Assembly: GCA_048013815.1 (NCBI GenBank)
Contig: CM106586.1
Coordinates: forward strand, 16,058,001-16,122,000
DNA: 64,000 nucleotides
Source of the DNA: Setoptus koraiensis
Lineage: Eukaryota; Arthropoda
Direction of reading: 5' to 3'
The translations under genes were made by a program, and so were the position numbers. Of this stretch, positions 20,453-32,053 are shown piece after piece (position 1 is the first letter of the stretch; each line of letters opens with the position of its first letter). The notes beneath the pieces are model-generated. The model had not been told where the DNA came from. It searched no databases and saw only the letters and a program-made list of their open reading frames with translations.

Positions 20453-21970
20453 TTTACTACTTTACAATCTCACTTCAATAATCAAAGATTGCCTGTTCAT
20501 TATCTAATAATTAGCAAATAATCTACACTCACTACTCGCAACTAGATGAAAGTGATTTGTCTGTTCTCATTTACTAACTCAGGCATCCATGATGAGAAAC
20601 AAATCAACCGGTCAACTGAATCGAACTCGGGGTTCTATTGGGGCAGTATCTTTTCATATGGAATCTGATTCGATAGTTTCAGTCGATCGTAAACGTCCTT
20701 TAGATGTAACATGAACCCAATGTTTATTTAATAGATGCTTACGACCGACTTGTCCAATAAAGAATTCTATCTTCATTAGAAGAGAATCACCAACAAGTGA
20801 CAGCCAATGAAAACTCATTCAAGTTTACTTCATCATGACGACGGAATCAAAGTATTCGTAAACACGTCAATACAGATTCGACCACGATCTAACACCAAGT
20901 CAATAAATCTGTCGAGCAAATGTGCGATCAATTCCAGTCAACGCCTATAGACGAGTCTAGAGCAAGAAAATGTATTTATATTTCATCGATGTAGTCGATT
21001 GTTTTGCTAAGGATCCAAGGTCATCAACCGAGCTTCACACATAAACGCGGTTAAGAAACTGATGGCATAGTTTCTCTCTCGAATCGTCATCAAAACAAAT
21101 CATCATTGATCAGCCAAAAGCGATGTTCACCAGCAAGAATCTCTGCATGCTTATCAGGAATTTCATTTCATAATCTCTGTTTTTTGGCAGATAGAGCTTT
21201 CGCAATCTAAAATCGATTACGTTAAGTCGCTAGATGATCGTAAGCATTGAAGATGGATATTTGAGTGAAACTTTTCGACCGCGACGACCATCATGTAGGT
21301 GAATTGTGGATACTCTCACTAACTGCAATTGCAGTTACATCAAGTTAATCTGCGGTTCTTTGAACTGCCTCTTCAACTGCGCACACATTTGTTTGGAACT
21401 GTCATTTCGGCAGCAATTGAATCCCTTTATCCCGTTTTCCTATCCGTTTTTTGTCACTCTATATTCTTTTTATCTCTTGAAACGAATTTGCTGATCATGC
21501 TAAAACAAACCGGCAATCATATCTCGAATACTATTATTCTGTTACAATCAATATTAACATAATAACTTCAGCAATCAACATAGGGCTCACTTGGTTGAAT
21601 ATATTATTATTTCGAAGGAAAATTTGTTACCGATGCATTTGGGTTTAATCATCCAAATATTCAAATCAAATTAGCATCTATACAAGCCTAGATTGATAAT
21701 TGCGAAGCCAATCAAAATTATTCCAAAAACAAACATGATTGTACGATAAATACAACCGTATGATAAGCCAACGTTAGGCCTCTGTTTGTTTGTTTATGAT
21801 AGTATATCACAGCATTTATTTATCACAGATAATCTATCGATATTTATTATCACCATCATTATAATAATTGTATTTATTGTTGTGGTTCTTCTGAAAAACG
21901 CACGACCACCCGTTTTGGCACTAAGATCGATGTTACCTGTTATCATCGTCTATGAAAATATTATTAATTA
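20453..21970. promoter_or_regulatory. Divergent promoter region, BMP-like (-) / LysM protein (+)
   Basis: This 1.5-kb AT-rich interval has no supported gene. Open frames of about 60-77 codons (21306-21562) are not recognisable. The LysM 5'UTR near the right end contains a short upstream reading frame (listed separately). Confidence 0.45.
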
Positions 21971-21971
21971 A
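21930..21971 (+). promoter_or_regulatory. Short upstream ORF overlapping the LysM start codon
   Basis: An ATG at 21930 opens 13 codons ending in TAA at 21969-21971. The last A of the stop is the first base of the LysM ATG (TAATGG). This arrangement could control LysM translation by reinitiation. It is seen in sequence only. Confidence 0.4.
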
Positions 21972-23116
21972 TGGACGTTATCAATAGGAAATTGCACAGG
22001 AGAAAACTGGGCTCGGATGAGGATGACCTCGATGAAAGACAGGCATTGATTATCGACGAATTCGATTCTAGTCATGCGAGCGACATAGATTTATTTGACA
22101 CAAGAGAAAACTCCAGCAAGCTAAGACCGAGACAGATTAAATTAGACAATTCTTCCAAAGATCAGCATGAACTTCAAAGTCTGAACAAGACCCGTGATTT
22201 AATTTCAGAGCCATTCACAGAGTTTATTTTTTACGATATTAAACCCGAGGATTCTCTGCACAATCTCTCTCTTCGCTACGCCTGTCCTGTTGCGAGTATC
22301 AAGAGGCTCAATGGTTTGATAGGTGATAGTGAATTTCATGCTCTAAAAAGGATTAAACTACCTTTGGGAAAATTTGGGATCCTCAACGATGTGATACTGC
22401 AACAACAACAACAGCTGAATAGTGAAATTAAAATAGGTGAGACGACCAACGAGCTTCAGCGACAGAACCACTATTCTATCAATTCTCCGGGCTCTGCCTT
22501 GTCTATACTACCAAGAAGTAGTAGTTACTCGCCACTGATAAAATACACCGGCTCTTCAGAAAGACTAGATGAGGCGAACACGAATCAAGACTACCACAAT
22601 AAGTGCCTTAACGATCAAGAAAACTCCGCTGGAAATTTCTTTCGTAGTAACGATATAAACATAAACATCATACAAGACGCTGACATTGGTGATTATGAAA
22701 TAGTCTCGGGGGATAATGGCGATAATCTAGATTCAGATGTACAAACAAATAATTCAATAAAGAATTATGTTGAGAGTGTTTTCGAGAATCTAGACCAACA
22801 TGTAGTCAAGGCCAAAGCAGCTATAGAGACTTCTGAACATAGGACCAATGACATCATCAAAAAGTTAGCCTCTGATCCATCTAGCGTATCAGACAATCCT
22901 ACATATATGAATCATTCAAGTCAAGACATAACGTCAAAGTTCCTCTCTTGTAATGACGGTGATTTTGGTCTTAGTATCAAATGTTTGTTAGTTTTTATAT
23001 TTGTAGTTTGTTTAATAGGTCCATTAATATATTTTATATACGTTGAAGACACACATGAACAACATGTAAAGCCCGCAGACAATATATCAGATCATTCAAA
23101 ATATACTAATAAGTAA
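21971..23116 (+). CDS. LysM domain membrane protein (LYSMD3/4-like)
   Basis: This protein has 381 residues. A LysM domain spans about residues 86-132: FYDIKPEDSLHNLSLRYACP, then VASIKRLNGLIGD and KRIKLPLG, with the typical DSL..LS.RY and I.RLN core. A single hydrophobic transmembrane segment (about 335-357, CLLVFIFVVCLIGPLIYFIY) lies near the C-terminus and is followed by a short tail. The N-terminus is acidic (SDEDDLDERQALI). No signal peptide is present. The layout (N-terminal LysM, C-terminal membrane anchor, cytosolic disorder between) matches LYSMD3/LYSMD4. Function in animals is poorly defined. Confidence 0.85.
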   Translation: MDVINRKLHRRKLGSDEDDLDERQALIIDEFDSSHASDIDLFDTRENSSKLRPRQIKLDNSSKDQHELQSLNKTRDLISEPFTEFIFYDIKPEDSLHNLSLRYACPVASIKRLNGLIGDSEFHALKRIKLPLGKFGILNDVILQQQQQLNSEIKIGETTNELQRQNHYSINSPGSALSILPRSSSYSPLIKYTGSSERLDEANTNQDYHNKCLNDQENSAGNFFRSNDININIIQDADIGDYEIVSGDNGDNLDSDVQTNNSIKNYVESVFENLDQHVVKAKAAIETSEHRTNDIIKKLASDPSSVSDNPTYMNHSSQDITSKFLSCNDGDFGLSIKCLLVFIFVVCLIGPLIYFIYVEDTHEQHVKPADNISDHSKYTNK

Positions 23117-23742
23117 CAATAAAACCATACCAACTCAGAGATAACCAGAATTAAATTTTCAACAACAACAAAATCTTTACAACTCAACTCTTATCTCACA
23201 TGTATACAAAAGCAAGAACATTGCGAAACCACTAACGTCAACAGGTGTCGTTCATAGAATTCCGAGTGAAGTTTTCTCTGCAAATATTTCGAGTTTATCT
23301 TGAGAGACAAGAAATTAGGTTCATTTCAATATTGGCCTAGCAAATCATTAGTCAGATCAAATTGCTAAATAAACAGTCCAATTGCTAATACCAGCATCTA
23401 GAAAGCCCTTCAGTGTGGTGGGAGCACCTTTTTGCAAAGGATCTTCGACACCCGTCAGAAACAAAAGCTCCGTATGAATCCAAAGTTGCGATGACTTCAC
23501 TCATTCTCGCTTGTATGTTTCGTTCAGCCCGCTGAATCTTCTCTTTTGACTGTATCAGCAGTGTTGTTGTTTTGAAACTGGCGCATCGAAGAAAATGCAA
23601 ATCATGAAAATAGGAAAAAATCCATGCGTTGTGGCGCTTGGGGGCCTATTACTGTATTTTCAGCTTGTTATAAACAATTCCGATCCCTTTGGATTCCATA
23701 TTGATCAGTAGGAGATTAGAATAAAATTGTCACATCACTGCC
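23117..23742. other. Intergenic, contains an ATP9 pseudogene fragment
   Basis: This holds the LysM 3' flank and the upstream region of the orphan at 23743. Apart from the ATP9-like fragment (separate entry) nothing is recognised. Confidence 0.5.
23376..23520 (-). pseudogene. ATP9 (P4-ATPase) pseudogene fragment
   Basis: The reverse strand of about 145 bp is closely similar to the intact ATP9 gene at about 57767-57910. [10 protein letters not shown] is read identically in one frame, then a 2-base deletion shifts to another frame that reads LTGVEDPLQKGAPTTLKGF and DAGI, against [19 protein letters not shown] in the gene. There is no start, no splice sites and no flanking ATPase sequence, so it is a dispersed, decayed piece. 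Orientation is opposite to the intact gene, which lies 32 kb away. Confidence 0.85.
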
Positions 23743-24078
23743 ATGTCGGAAGATAAGAATAATGGCTTCAACAGCTCCAGTTCTGGATATTCCACAAATC
23801 AGCAAGGCACCAATTCAACAATGTGCTCGTTGGATAGGGACAATCTGATGGACAACACCGGTAGCGTGCATTCAAACGAGCGTGGAAATTCTGCCAATGA
23901 CAAAATCAAAGCCTATGTAGACTTTAGTCCATTTTACAAGAACGCCGCAATTTACAAGGCAAAATTGGGTCCTCTTAACAATCCCGATACACCTGGCTCA
24001 TTGCTTTCGTCGCCTCAATCGTCAGGGTCAACTGCAACTACGCCAACTTTGGACTCGCCCATGGATCACAACAGATAG
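23743..24078 (+). CDS. Small Ser/Asn-rich orphan protein
   Basis: This reading frame has 111 residues, MSEDKNNGFNSSSSGYSTNQ onward, rich in Ser, Asn, Thr and Gly. A more ordinary central part reads IKAYVDFSPFYKNAAIYKAK, followed by a TP/SP-rich end (PDTPGSLLSSPQSSGSTATT). It has no signal peptide or membrane segment and is probably largely disordered. I recognise no family. The ATG context (gccATGT) and codon composition look like coding sequence rather than the flanking DNA, but it could be one exon of a larger gene. Confidence 0.5.
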   Translation: MSEDKNNGFNSSSSGYSTNQQGTNSTMCSLDRDNLMDNTGSVHSNERGNSANDKIKAYVDFSPFYKNAAIYKAKLGPLNNPDTPGSLLSSPQSSGSTATTPTLDSPMDHNR

Positions 24079-27000
24079 TGTCTCAAAAAATAAGGACACT
24101 TATTCATTTCGTATTACTCGGGGTGTCTGGTTATCCTACCAGAATACCTTTATGGATGTTCCCCCTGCGGCTGGAAATACTTACATGATGAAGCCGTCCG
24201 ATCGTTTTGCGAGAACTACCCTTGATACACATGGATCTTCTCAGAAGATGTGGCTGTGTACCTGGTATAATGAGCGTTACTCAGGGGCAACATTAAGCTG
24301 TGAATTTCATCTTCGATCTCTCACGCTGCCTGGTGTGTGTGTGTGTGTGTGAGCCTCACTGCTAAAATCAAATACCTCGATCGTTATGTTATGTTGCGAA
24401 GATGCGAAGTTTATGCAAATTTCCAAGTAAACGCCCTAAAATAGGCCAATAATGACGACGGTAGAGTGATCGATGGCCGTCATTGTCATATTGTCATCAC
24501 GTTTGATTGTGTAAATTGATTGCCTATTTAGTGATAGTAGCAGTGTCGTTTCTCGCTTGCTCTTCTTTTTTCCTTCTCTGTGTTGTTGTCCTCGACTATT
24601 TGTTTGTCGTTATCAGAAGTTTACTCGTGTTCACATGGCTCCCCAACTGGACTGCCAAAATAACAATAGCATCAGTGTATGTGCCCTTGTGCTGTTGTAT
24701 TGGCCCCTTCAAAAGTCAAACATCTAAAACAAATCGGTGTTTGCAGCAACAGTATCCAACAATGTCGCAGCCTCGAAATACTTCTTCTTCTTCGGATCGG
24801 TGTATAATGCTGGAGGTCACCAATAAAAATGTCACCATCATTGGGTCCTATCAACCCAAAAGAACAGCAACATGGACACTATGGTGTTTGTCGCTCCTCA
24901 AGTTATCTTCTCTAATCAACTTCAAGACGAGCTTCACCATGTCTCTGTTGGTGTAATAAATAATGATCACACCCATTGCATCGCTCACTCTACCTACCGT
25001 TTGAAGGCCACAGAATGCCACGGGCACTATAGATACGAGCACGCTATAGACGGTGTGATATACCGTTGTGGGCTATCGCATCACGCCAGCGATGACACAC
25101 CAAATGGGATGGTATTGTGTCGATGATGATGATTCATTAGAGTACTATTTATCATTACTTGGGGTCACCACGAGCAACCACACACACCATTCTGCGCAAT
25201 ATTGGGCACGTGACAACAATGAACACTTGGTTTCCATCTCAGTCAATGGGGCCCGTTTGGGTGTTTGAATGCTCTCGATGCAAGATTGCGAGTTTAGCCC
25301 CGGTTGTTAGTGGGCCTCAGGGCGTTGAAAAGAGAGAAATCTGTTTGTGTCAGCTGAATTGAGCAAGGCAAACAAATGGCTCACCCATCTATTGAACATG
25401 ACTCGTTTCGAGATGCCAGATTCACAGTATTCTCCTCTGAGATTTGCCTATTCTCGCATTGTATTGTAGTGGCGAAGCAAGAATGTCCTCTCAGGCCCGT
25501 CTCGTAATTTGTTGGCGCTGAGGTGAGTGCCAGAACAACAACGACAACAACATACCTTGTTACTGTGTCGTTTGTATATGTGTTTACCCTGTCGCAGCGA
25601 ACATCAAAAGACAAACAACGTGAGCAAAAGAATTTCAGAGTTTCACTGGTTTAGGTGGCTTGACCATTGTTGCCCAAGACTGATTGATTATTCAGCTAAT
25701 TTTATTTTTGTTGAGCTAATAATGAGACGTTGCTACTAGTGGTGGTGCTGGTGGTGCTTTCTTTTCACTGGCCACAGTAGAGAGCATTCTCGACTCAGAG
25801 TAATGATCGATCAACAACAGCAGCAGCTACGACAAATAATAACTCGGAGGCCCCACTTACTACAGCGGGGCTTACTACAAATGAGCAGCGAGCCTTACCG
25901 GCAACGACAAAATGTGTGAAATGTCAGGCCTCCAACTGTGGTATACTTAAGTGAATAATGGGCAAGCCAAAAAGAATGGAAACACACAATGGCCCATTCA
26001 CTTTTACCCGAAGTGTTACCCGATTGAATATGATATCAGCAGCAGCAACAGCAATGGAGGTGGCTGCTTCTATTAGAATAACGAGGACACACACAAATAA
26101 TAAGCAACTGTCAACAACAATTGTCTCTTTTCTTGTCAGTAAAACTAATATGGCCTAATAGAACAAATTCGATCATTTTCCTCTCAGCTGGAGCTCCAAC
26201 TCACCATCTAAACTTAAGTTGTGTTATTATATATGGGCCTGAAAGTTTGCTTTGTATGCTCCATCTGATAGGCATAATAGGTACAAAGGATAATATAATA
26301 ATAGGTGGTCTCTGGAAGTATTTGGTGCAATAGTAACAACAATCTAGTTGCGATGGATCTAGTTGATCCAACGATAGATCCAACGAGTAGGCTTGATCTG
26401 TGAATGAATCTTATTTCTAATACCATGTATTGCAAGTGTTTCCACAAACACAGTCGTAGTAGGTGTAGTGTTGCCACTAGTGACGCTGACGACGGCCATG
26501 GCTAGTAACAGAAGTTGTATTCGGAAATGCGATATGCGAAATCAAATAAAATCACAGAACAATTGTTTGGGTTGCAAAAAGCAACAGCCAAAGTCACAGA
26601 TAGTGAAAGAGATTGATTGCAATCCATAGGTGCTCTAACAACAACAAAACAATTGGCAATTTCCAATATTGCCAGCACCCACAGCTCCCTATTCTGCCCT
26701 GATAACAATTCGCAACTAGCATCTATGGCATAGCATATCATGACCAGCAGGGCTTATGGCACTGTATTACTGGCCGGTCGGCCGGCCGGCCGGAACCATC
26801 TATCACCACCTATATGCGCAACAACCAACAATCGCAATAACATTAATGCTGCCTACCGTTCTAACATTAACATTATTGTTGCTGTTCGTTCACTGGCTAA
26901 TATGGTGCCCCATCTATATATCAAGTCTCATTAGTACAATGACTATTGTTCAATTACAGTTGGCTACATATTAAATAGTGCCCTGTCCTATATAATTCAC

Positions 27001-27339
27001 ACTTTATATCACGTTAATATGCCAGCATGCTGCTGATGTATAACGGATGGAACAGTTGTCGACAACTCTACTCAACGGGGCCAACAGCAGCGGCACCAAC
27101 AATAATAACAATAACAATAACGACAACAGCAACAGCGCTAACAACGATGGCAACGATAACAAAATGGAGCTCCATCAAGTAGTCGCAGCGGCAAAAGTCA
27201 TATGCAGACGAACGCCAGTGGATAAGTTATATTCACACTGTGCCAACGGACCACTTAGATTGGGAGTAGGCTGGCCGGCTCGGGCAACACAATATGCTGC
27301 GGGAGAATGGGGCCTTTCTTGAAGAGATAATTCTCCCTG

Positions 27340-27388
<49 letters not shown>

Positions 27389-30300
27389 TAAGTCTTCCTT
27401 TGAGCATGTCAGCGGGCTCCTGTCAGAGACTTTTGTACTGCTAGTATTACGCAAATCGTTTGGATTACGTAATGTATCAACATCATGGTGCCGGTGCGTA
27501 TAAACTGCGCCATACATCACATAACCGTGATGCATCACACACGTATAACAACGGCCGGGCCCCCACACAAACATCCTATATGTTGTTGTTGTTGTTGCTC
27601 CAAGTGCCCACTCTACCGCTCTTCGGCTATAGGTGTGCACGACGGTGGTGATGATTTTAGCTAACATGACGACTGATTTAAAAGCAACAAACAGGAGAAG
27701 AAACAGTTTGTTTGTAGGCTCGAAGCATGTTAACAACAACACATTGGACATTAGTCAACAGGCAGAACAGATTAGAAATCAATAGTGTAAGTTGGCGCAA
27801 TATTAATATAGTCTACCAACACTACCAGCAATGCATGCGACGACCACCACCACCACCACGACCGCTGCCACTGCCACTGCCACTGGAGAGTACATGTATA
27901 TGAACTGTGATAAACTTGATACAGATTACATTTAATGGGCACGCTGTTCCGTGGTGACTTAATCCAGCATTACATCATTTATACAACAATGAATGTAACA
28001 ACACCACCAACAACAACAACAACGCGGATTAACCGGTTTGCTTGTTGGAGCCGCTGGCCACACTGTGTCGCGAACATGGTGTTCGTCTGGCAATTGTCCA
28101 ATTATGTCCATTGGACAATTGGCAAAGTTTCAGCCAGCAACAATCTGGCTTCGCTCGATCGTTTGATGTTGGATGGCTCGACCAGGACACCATCAGATCA
28201 ATCAATATGGTGCCCATGATAAATATGCACCTTTGTCACCAAAAGCGATGCGACATATGAACGGGCGACCTAATGGAGCCGCACAATCGAGAAACAATCG
28301 ACCTATAGGCACCATATCAAACATCAGTGATTGTTCATGGTCGATCAATTGTCACCAACACTGTCTTAAATAAACCGTTCAATCTTGCTCGCTTGCACGC
28401 ATTCTTTTCGCTTGTTTGCAACTGTTGCCACTGAACCAACCAGACCATTTAACAGCAGAGGTGCGATTGACCAGGTAATCAACCAGGTATTGGCTTGCGG
28501 GTGTGCATATGCTAATTTACTGGCAATGATTCGAGCCATTGGCGAAAATTTTGTCTTCACGAGCGTGAAATGATTCTGTTGTCCAGTTAGTTAATTTGCA
28601 CACATTCATGCTAGTGCTACATATATGTATAAATACATGGAGATTTAGTAAATATGTGGGCTCGCTTGTTTGCTCTGGTGCGCGTCATTGAACAACAACA
28701 TGGGACGCATCAATGTTTCGTGTCCATTTTCATGTTGTTGTCCCGGACTCATGCAAATGAGATGGATACCCAATGATAATTGACCCATAATAATTGTGAC
28801 TACTGTTATTATTAAATTTAATCAAATAGGCGCACAAACACGGATTTGGCCAGAACAAACATATGAACGCTGGTAACTAGCGAATTCCCTCTTTTTCTCT
28901 CGTGCGTGTATATTTCGGGTGTGTGTATGTGTATGCCCATTGTAACGGATAATTGACATGGAAAGAACCTACACCTAAACAACAAAAGAGATACCGATAG
29001 TTTACCTTTTAAATGATTTAATCCATGCATTGTTGCACACATACACACATGCCATCTCCAACTATTGCCGGCCGACAATGGCGATATTTTCAGGGGTGTG
29101 AGAGATGTCCAGTGTAGAAGTACCAATATCACCGGTGTCAGGTCGGTATGGGCACACGGGGGCACATATACACAATCAATGAAGCCTGTGTAATTGATGA
29201 TTATCATCACAGTAACCATATTAGCCATAGGTAGTATTAGTAATCGATACGTGTGCTGTTGTCACCAATTTCGCATATAGAACCAACACTAAACAATAAA
29301 TTGTTGGTGTCAGTCTCAGAGGTGTGAGCATGTGTGTGTGATGACGGCAATCATTAACTATTCATAAACTATATTATAGTATTTATCACTTATACATTAT
29401 TAGATTTTCACATTAGCATTGCACACTGGCAATGATATATATCCATGGGTATCCTGCCTTGCAAGTGTGGTGATCGATTGCTGGCCATGATCGCCAATGA
29501 TGGGCCATGTAAGTATTCGCGGCTCCTCATTTTGTTCAATTCGGTTTCAACGAACAACGAGTGGCCCTCTCTCTCTCTCTATCGATATCGATAGAATCCT
29601 TCGTGCTTGTAAGTAGGGATTTGGGCTACCACTATATCGGCATTGCTACTGCAAACACAACTTCTCTCGTTGCCAGTTTCAAGTCCAGTTCTCGAGTTGG
29701 ATTCAATTCAACTCGATGGTCCTCTCCTCTGAGTACACACCGTTCGCCCTGCATGCAGATTGGCTCTTCTTTATTGGATATCTGTCAACTACTCGTAGCA
29801 GCTAGTGCCGATGATGGCAAAAGTTTCATGGTGACGATTAAACACAAATAGCTCACTCTTGATATCATACCGTGCGCACATGCAGCCAGCTCAATGGGGG
29901 CACTCAGGCCCGTGTAGTTTATGGATATAATGTTTGGTGTGCATTGTGAAATACTCAGCAGGATGATGATCATGCCCTCAAATTAATACCAAATCTCTTG
30001 TTGCTGTCGTGTCCGTTTTCTCAATTTGTCCGTTACCAAAGCGATTTGGTTTGCGCGTTCAATTCAAGCTTATATGATACGAGTCGTATACGTGTGATGC
30101 ATGGAGCCCACATTATGAAGTCCATACCATGCGAAAATGAGACATTGTGAGGCGTGCCACCGCCGCCGCTATAGGCCGGTGATGATTATCCTGTGTTTAT
30201 TAATGTCTATTAACGGACAGATGTGTGCTGCTCGCAAACCAGAGTCGACAAGAGGAAAAAAGCAAGCAGCAAAGAAACGATAATAAGATGCTTCTTTGCT

Positions 30301-32053
30301 CTAGGTGTTGAAGTGGGCATTCTACCGGCGTTTTGCTCGAGCAACTTTTAAGCTTTGAGGAAATACATTGTACATTTTGTGTTTTGCTGATGCCACTAGT
30401 GCCACCGGTGCTACTGGCGCTACTGACAGTAGTTCATTTGATCAAACAGTTGACAACACAACACAACAACAACAACAATAACAATGGTCACAGTTTTAAT
30501 ACTATAATGTCACAACAATGGCCCCCACTGATTGTAATGATCCGGCTGTTGTTGTTGTCCATGATTATAATGGTAATAATATTAATGATCCATAATGATC
30601 CATCCAATGCACGCCAGACCATTTGTCGCCTCGTTGTCACCCATTCAGTGGCGCGACTGGTCGTTCGGTCAATCGGTTGGTCGGTCAGTGTCCCCGTGCG
30701 CGTTGGCTAATAAATTGAGATTGATTTACATTGATAATAATAATAATAATAGAATTAAACTGAATTAAATCATTAGGTTACATGGTCGTCATGTTGCGGC
30801 ACCGAGCAACTTTTGTGCACAATGACATGATCAACAATGGTCACGCTTGTCCGGGCGCGCACCCATTTCACGCCTCTAACCGGTTGTAAAATCACCTCCA
30901 CCGGTGTAGAGAAAATGCACGACAAGAATACAAGAAATTGTCTAAAATAAGTTGGGCACTTAGTTTTAGAAAAATAGTTTTTTTTTCAGCAAAATTAACA
31001 AAATTAACACTGGCCACTTCCACTCGGAACGACGCCTGCCACGACAAAATGGGGTCCGTTGTTTAGAGCCACTGCCGCCGGCGGCACTCGTGTATCGAGT
31101 CTCACAAAACAATGGCGGCCTCCGTCGTACTTGTTGCGATGCTGCCTCACTACTTTTGGCAAATACTTTCAGGCGAAGACCGCGAGAGGCGCTGCAAGGC
31201 ACGAGAAATGACTGAATGTCGCGTTATGCTGCGTCGCGATCAACGCAGACGATTGAATGTAGCCAACGCATCTCTGGCCACCTTGATTGGGGCGCAAACA
31301 TACACTTCACAGTCAGTATGTAGAGTGGACTGGACATGGTCAGTTGCTGGCTGAACAGATTGTGACTCGCGGTCAGTGCCAATACAAATTGTATTATACA
31401 ATGCGATTTATGTGGGACGCAAATGACGCTCTACGACAGATTACGCGTACTACAAAAAGATGGTCCAATTGCGCCAGTGGCTTTGCTGTGCGCGCGACAT
31501 TATCGTGCAGCAGTTCGTCGTCTGCACACACAATGCTGCACTGCTGCGCGCTACTAGGCCAGTGCAGCATAACGTAGCATTGTTTACTAGGTCAAGACCG
31601 CTGCAGTTCGCGAAGCGCACACCGCTCAAAAGTAGGCCACGCACGCTGCTGTATCTAGCGGCTGTCGTGTGCTGCACTGTGTGTTAGCGTGCGAGGGGCG
31701 CCTCTTTGCTGACTTTGTGAGGCACGCTGACTGTGTGTCTGTGTGTGTGTGCGTGTGCCTTGCTAGCCCAATACTGGGGGTGAGCACAGCCAGCCAGCGC
31801 GACAATATACCTTTGCCCGCCCCCTAGATTTGCAGCGACCCCGTTACCGTTCGAATAACACAAGTGCAATCACATGTTTTAATTATCAGTATCACTATTA
31901 TTAATATTAATTGATCTTATTAATATTAACAAAACCTCTGTAACATTTGTAAAACATACCGTCTGAAGCACAAATATCAGACACATGAATACAATATTCC
32001 ACCGACGCAACGATTATCAGCGACATTAATCAACAAAAACCATCAGTGTCAAA
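24079..32053. other. 8-kb non-coding region
   Basis: I support no gene in this stretch. It is AT/CA-rich with many CAACAA runs, a (TC)n tract (27342-27383), a GGCCGGCCGGCC palindrome (about 26768-26790), overlapping TATCGATA sites (29580-29593), an NK2-type TTAAGTG site (25947-25953) and a CTCF-like element (31691-31704) near the GPD2 promoter. Open frames of 60-170 codons on both strands are low-complexity or unrecognisable. Position beside an NK2 homeobox gene suggests distant regulatory DNA or non-coding transcripts, which is inference. Confidence 0.5.
27342..27383 (+). repeat. (TC)n microsatellite
   Basis: An uninterrupted TC dinucleotide run of about 42 bp. It forces the Ser-Leu and Arg-Glu repeats in the overlapping open frames. 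Confidence 0.95.

Noticed and set aside
21786-21968. 61-codon hydrophobic frame ahead of the LysM gene
   Set aside because: It has no ATG at its start; only the last 13 codons follow an ATG, reported as an upstream ORF.
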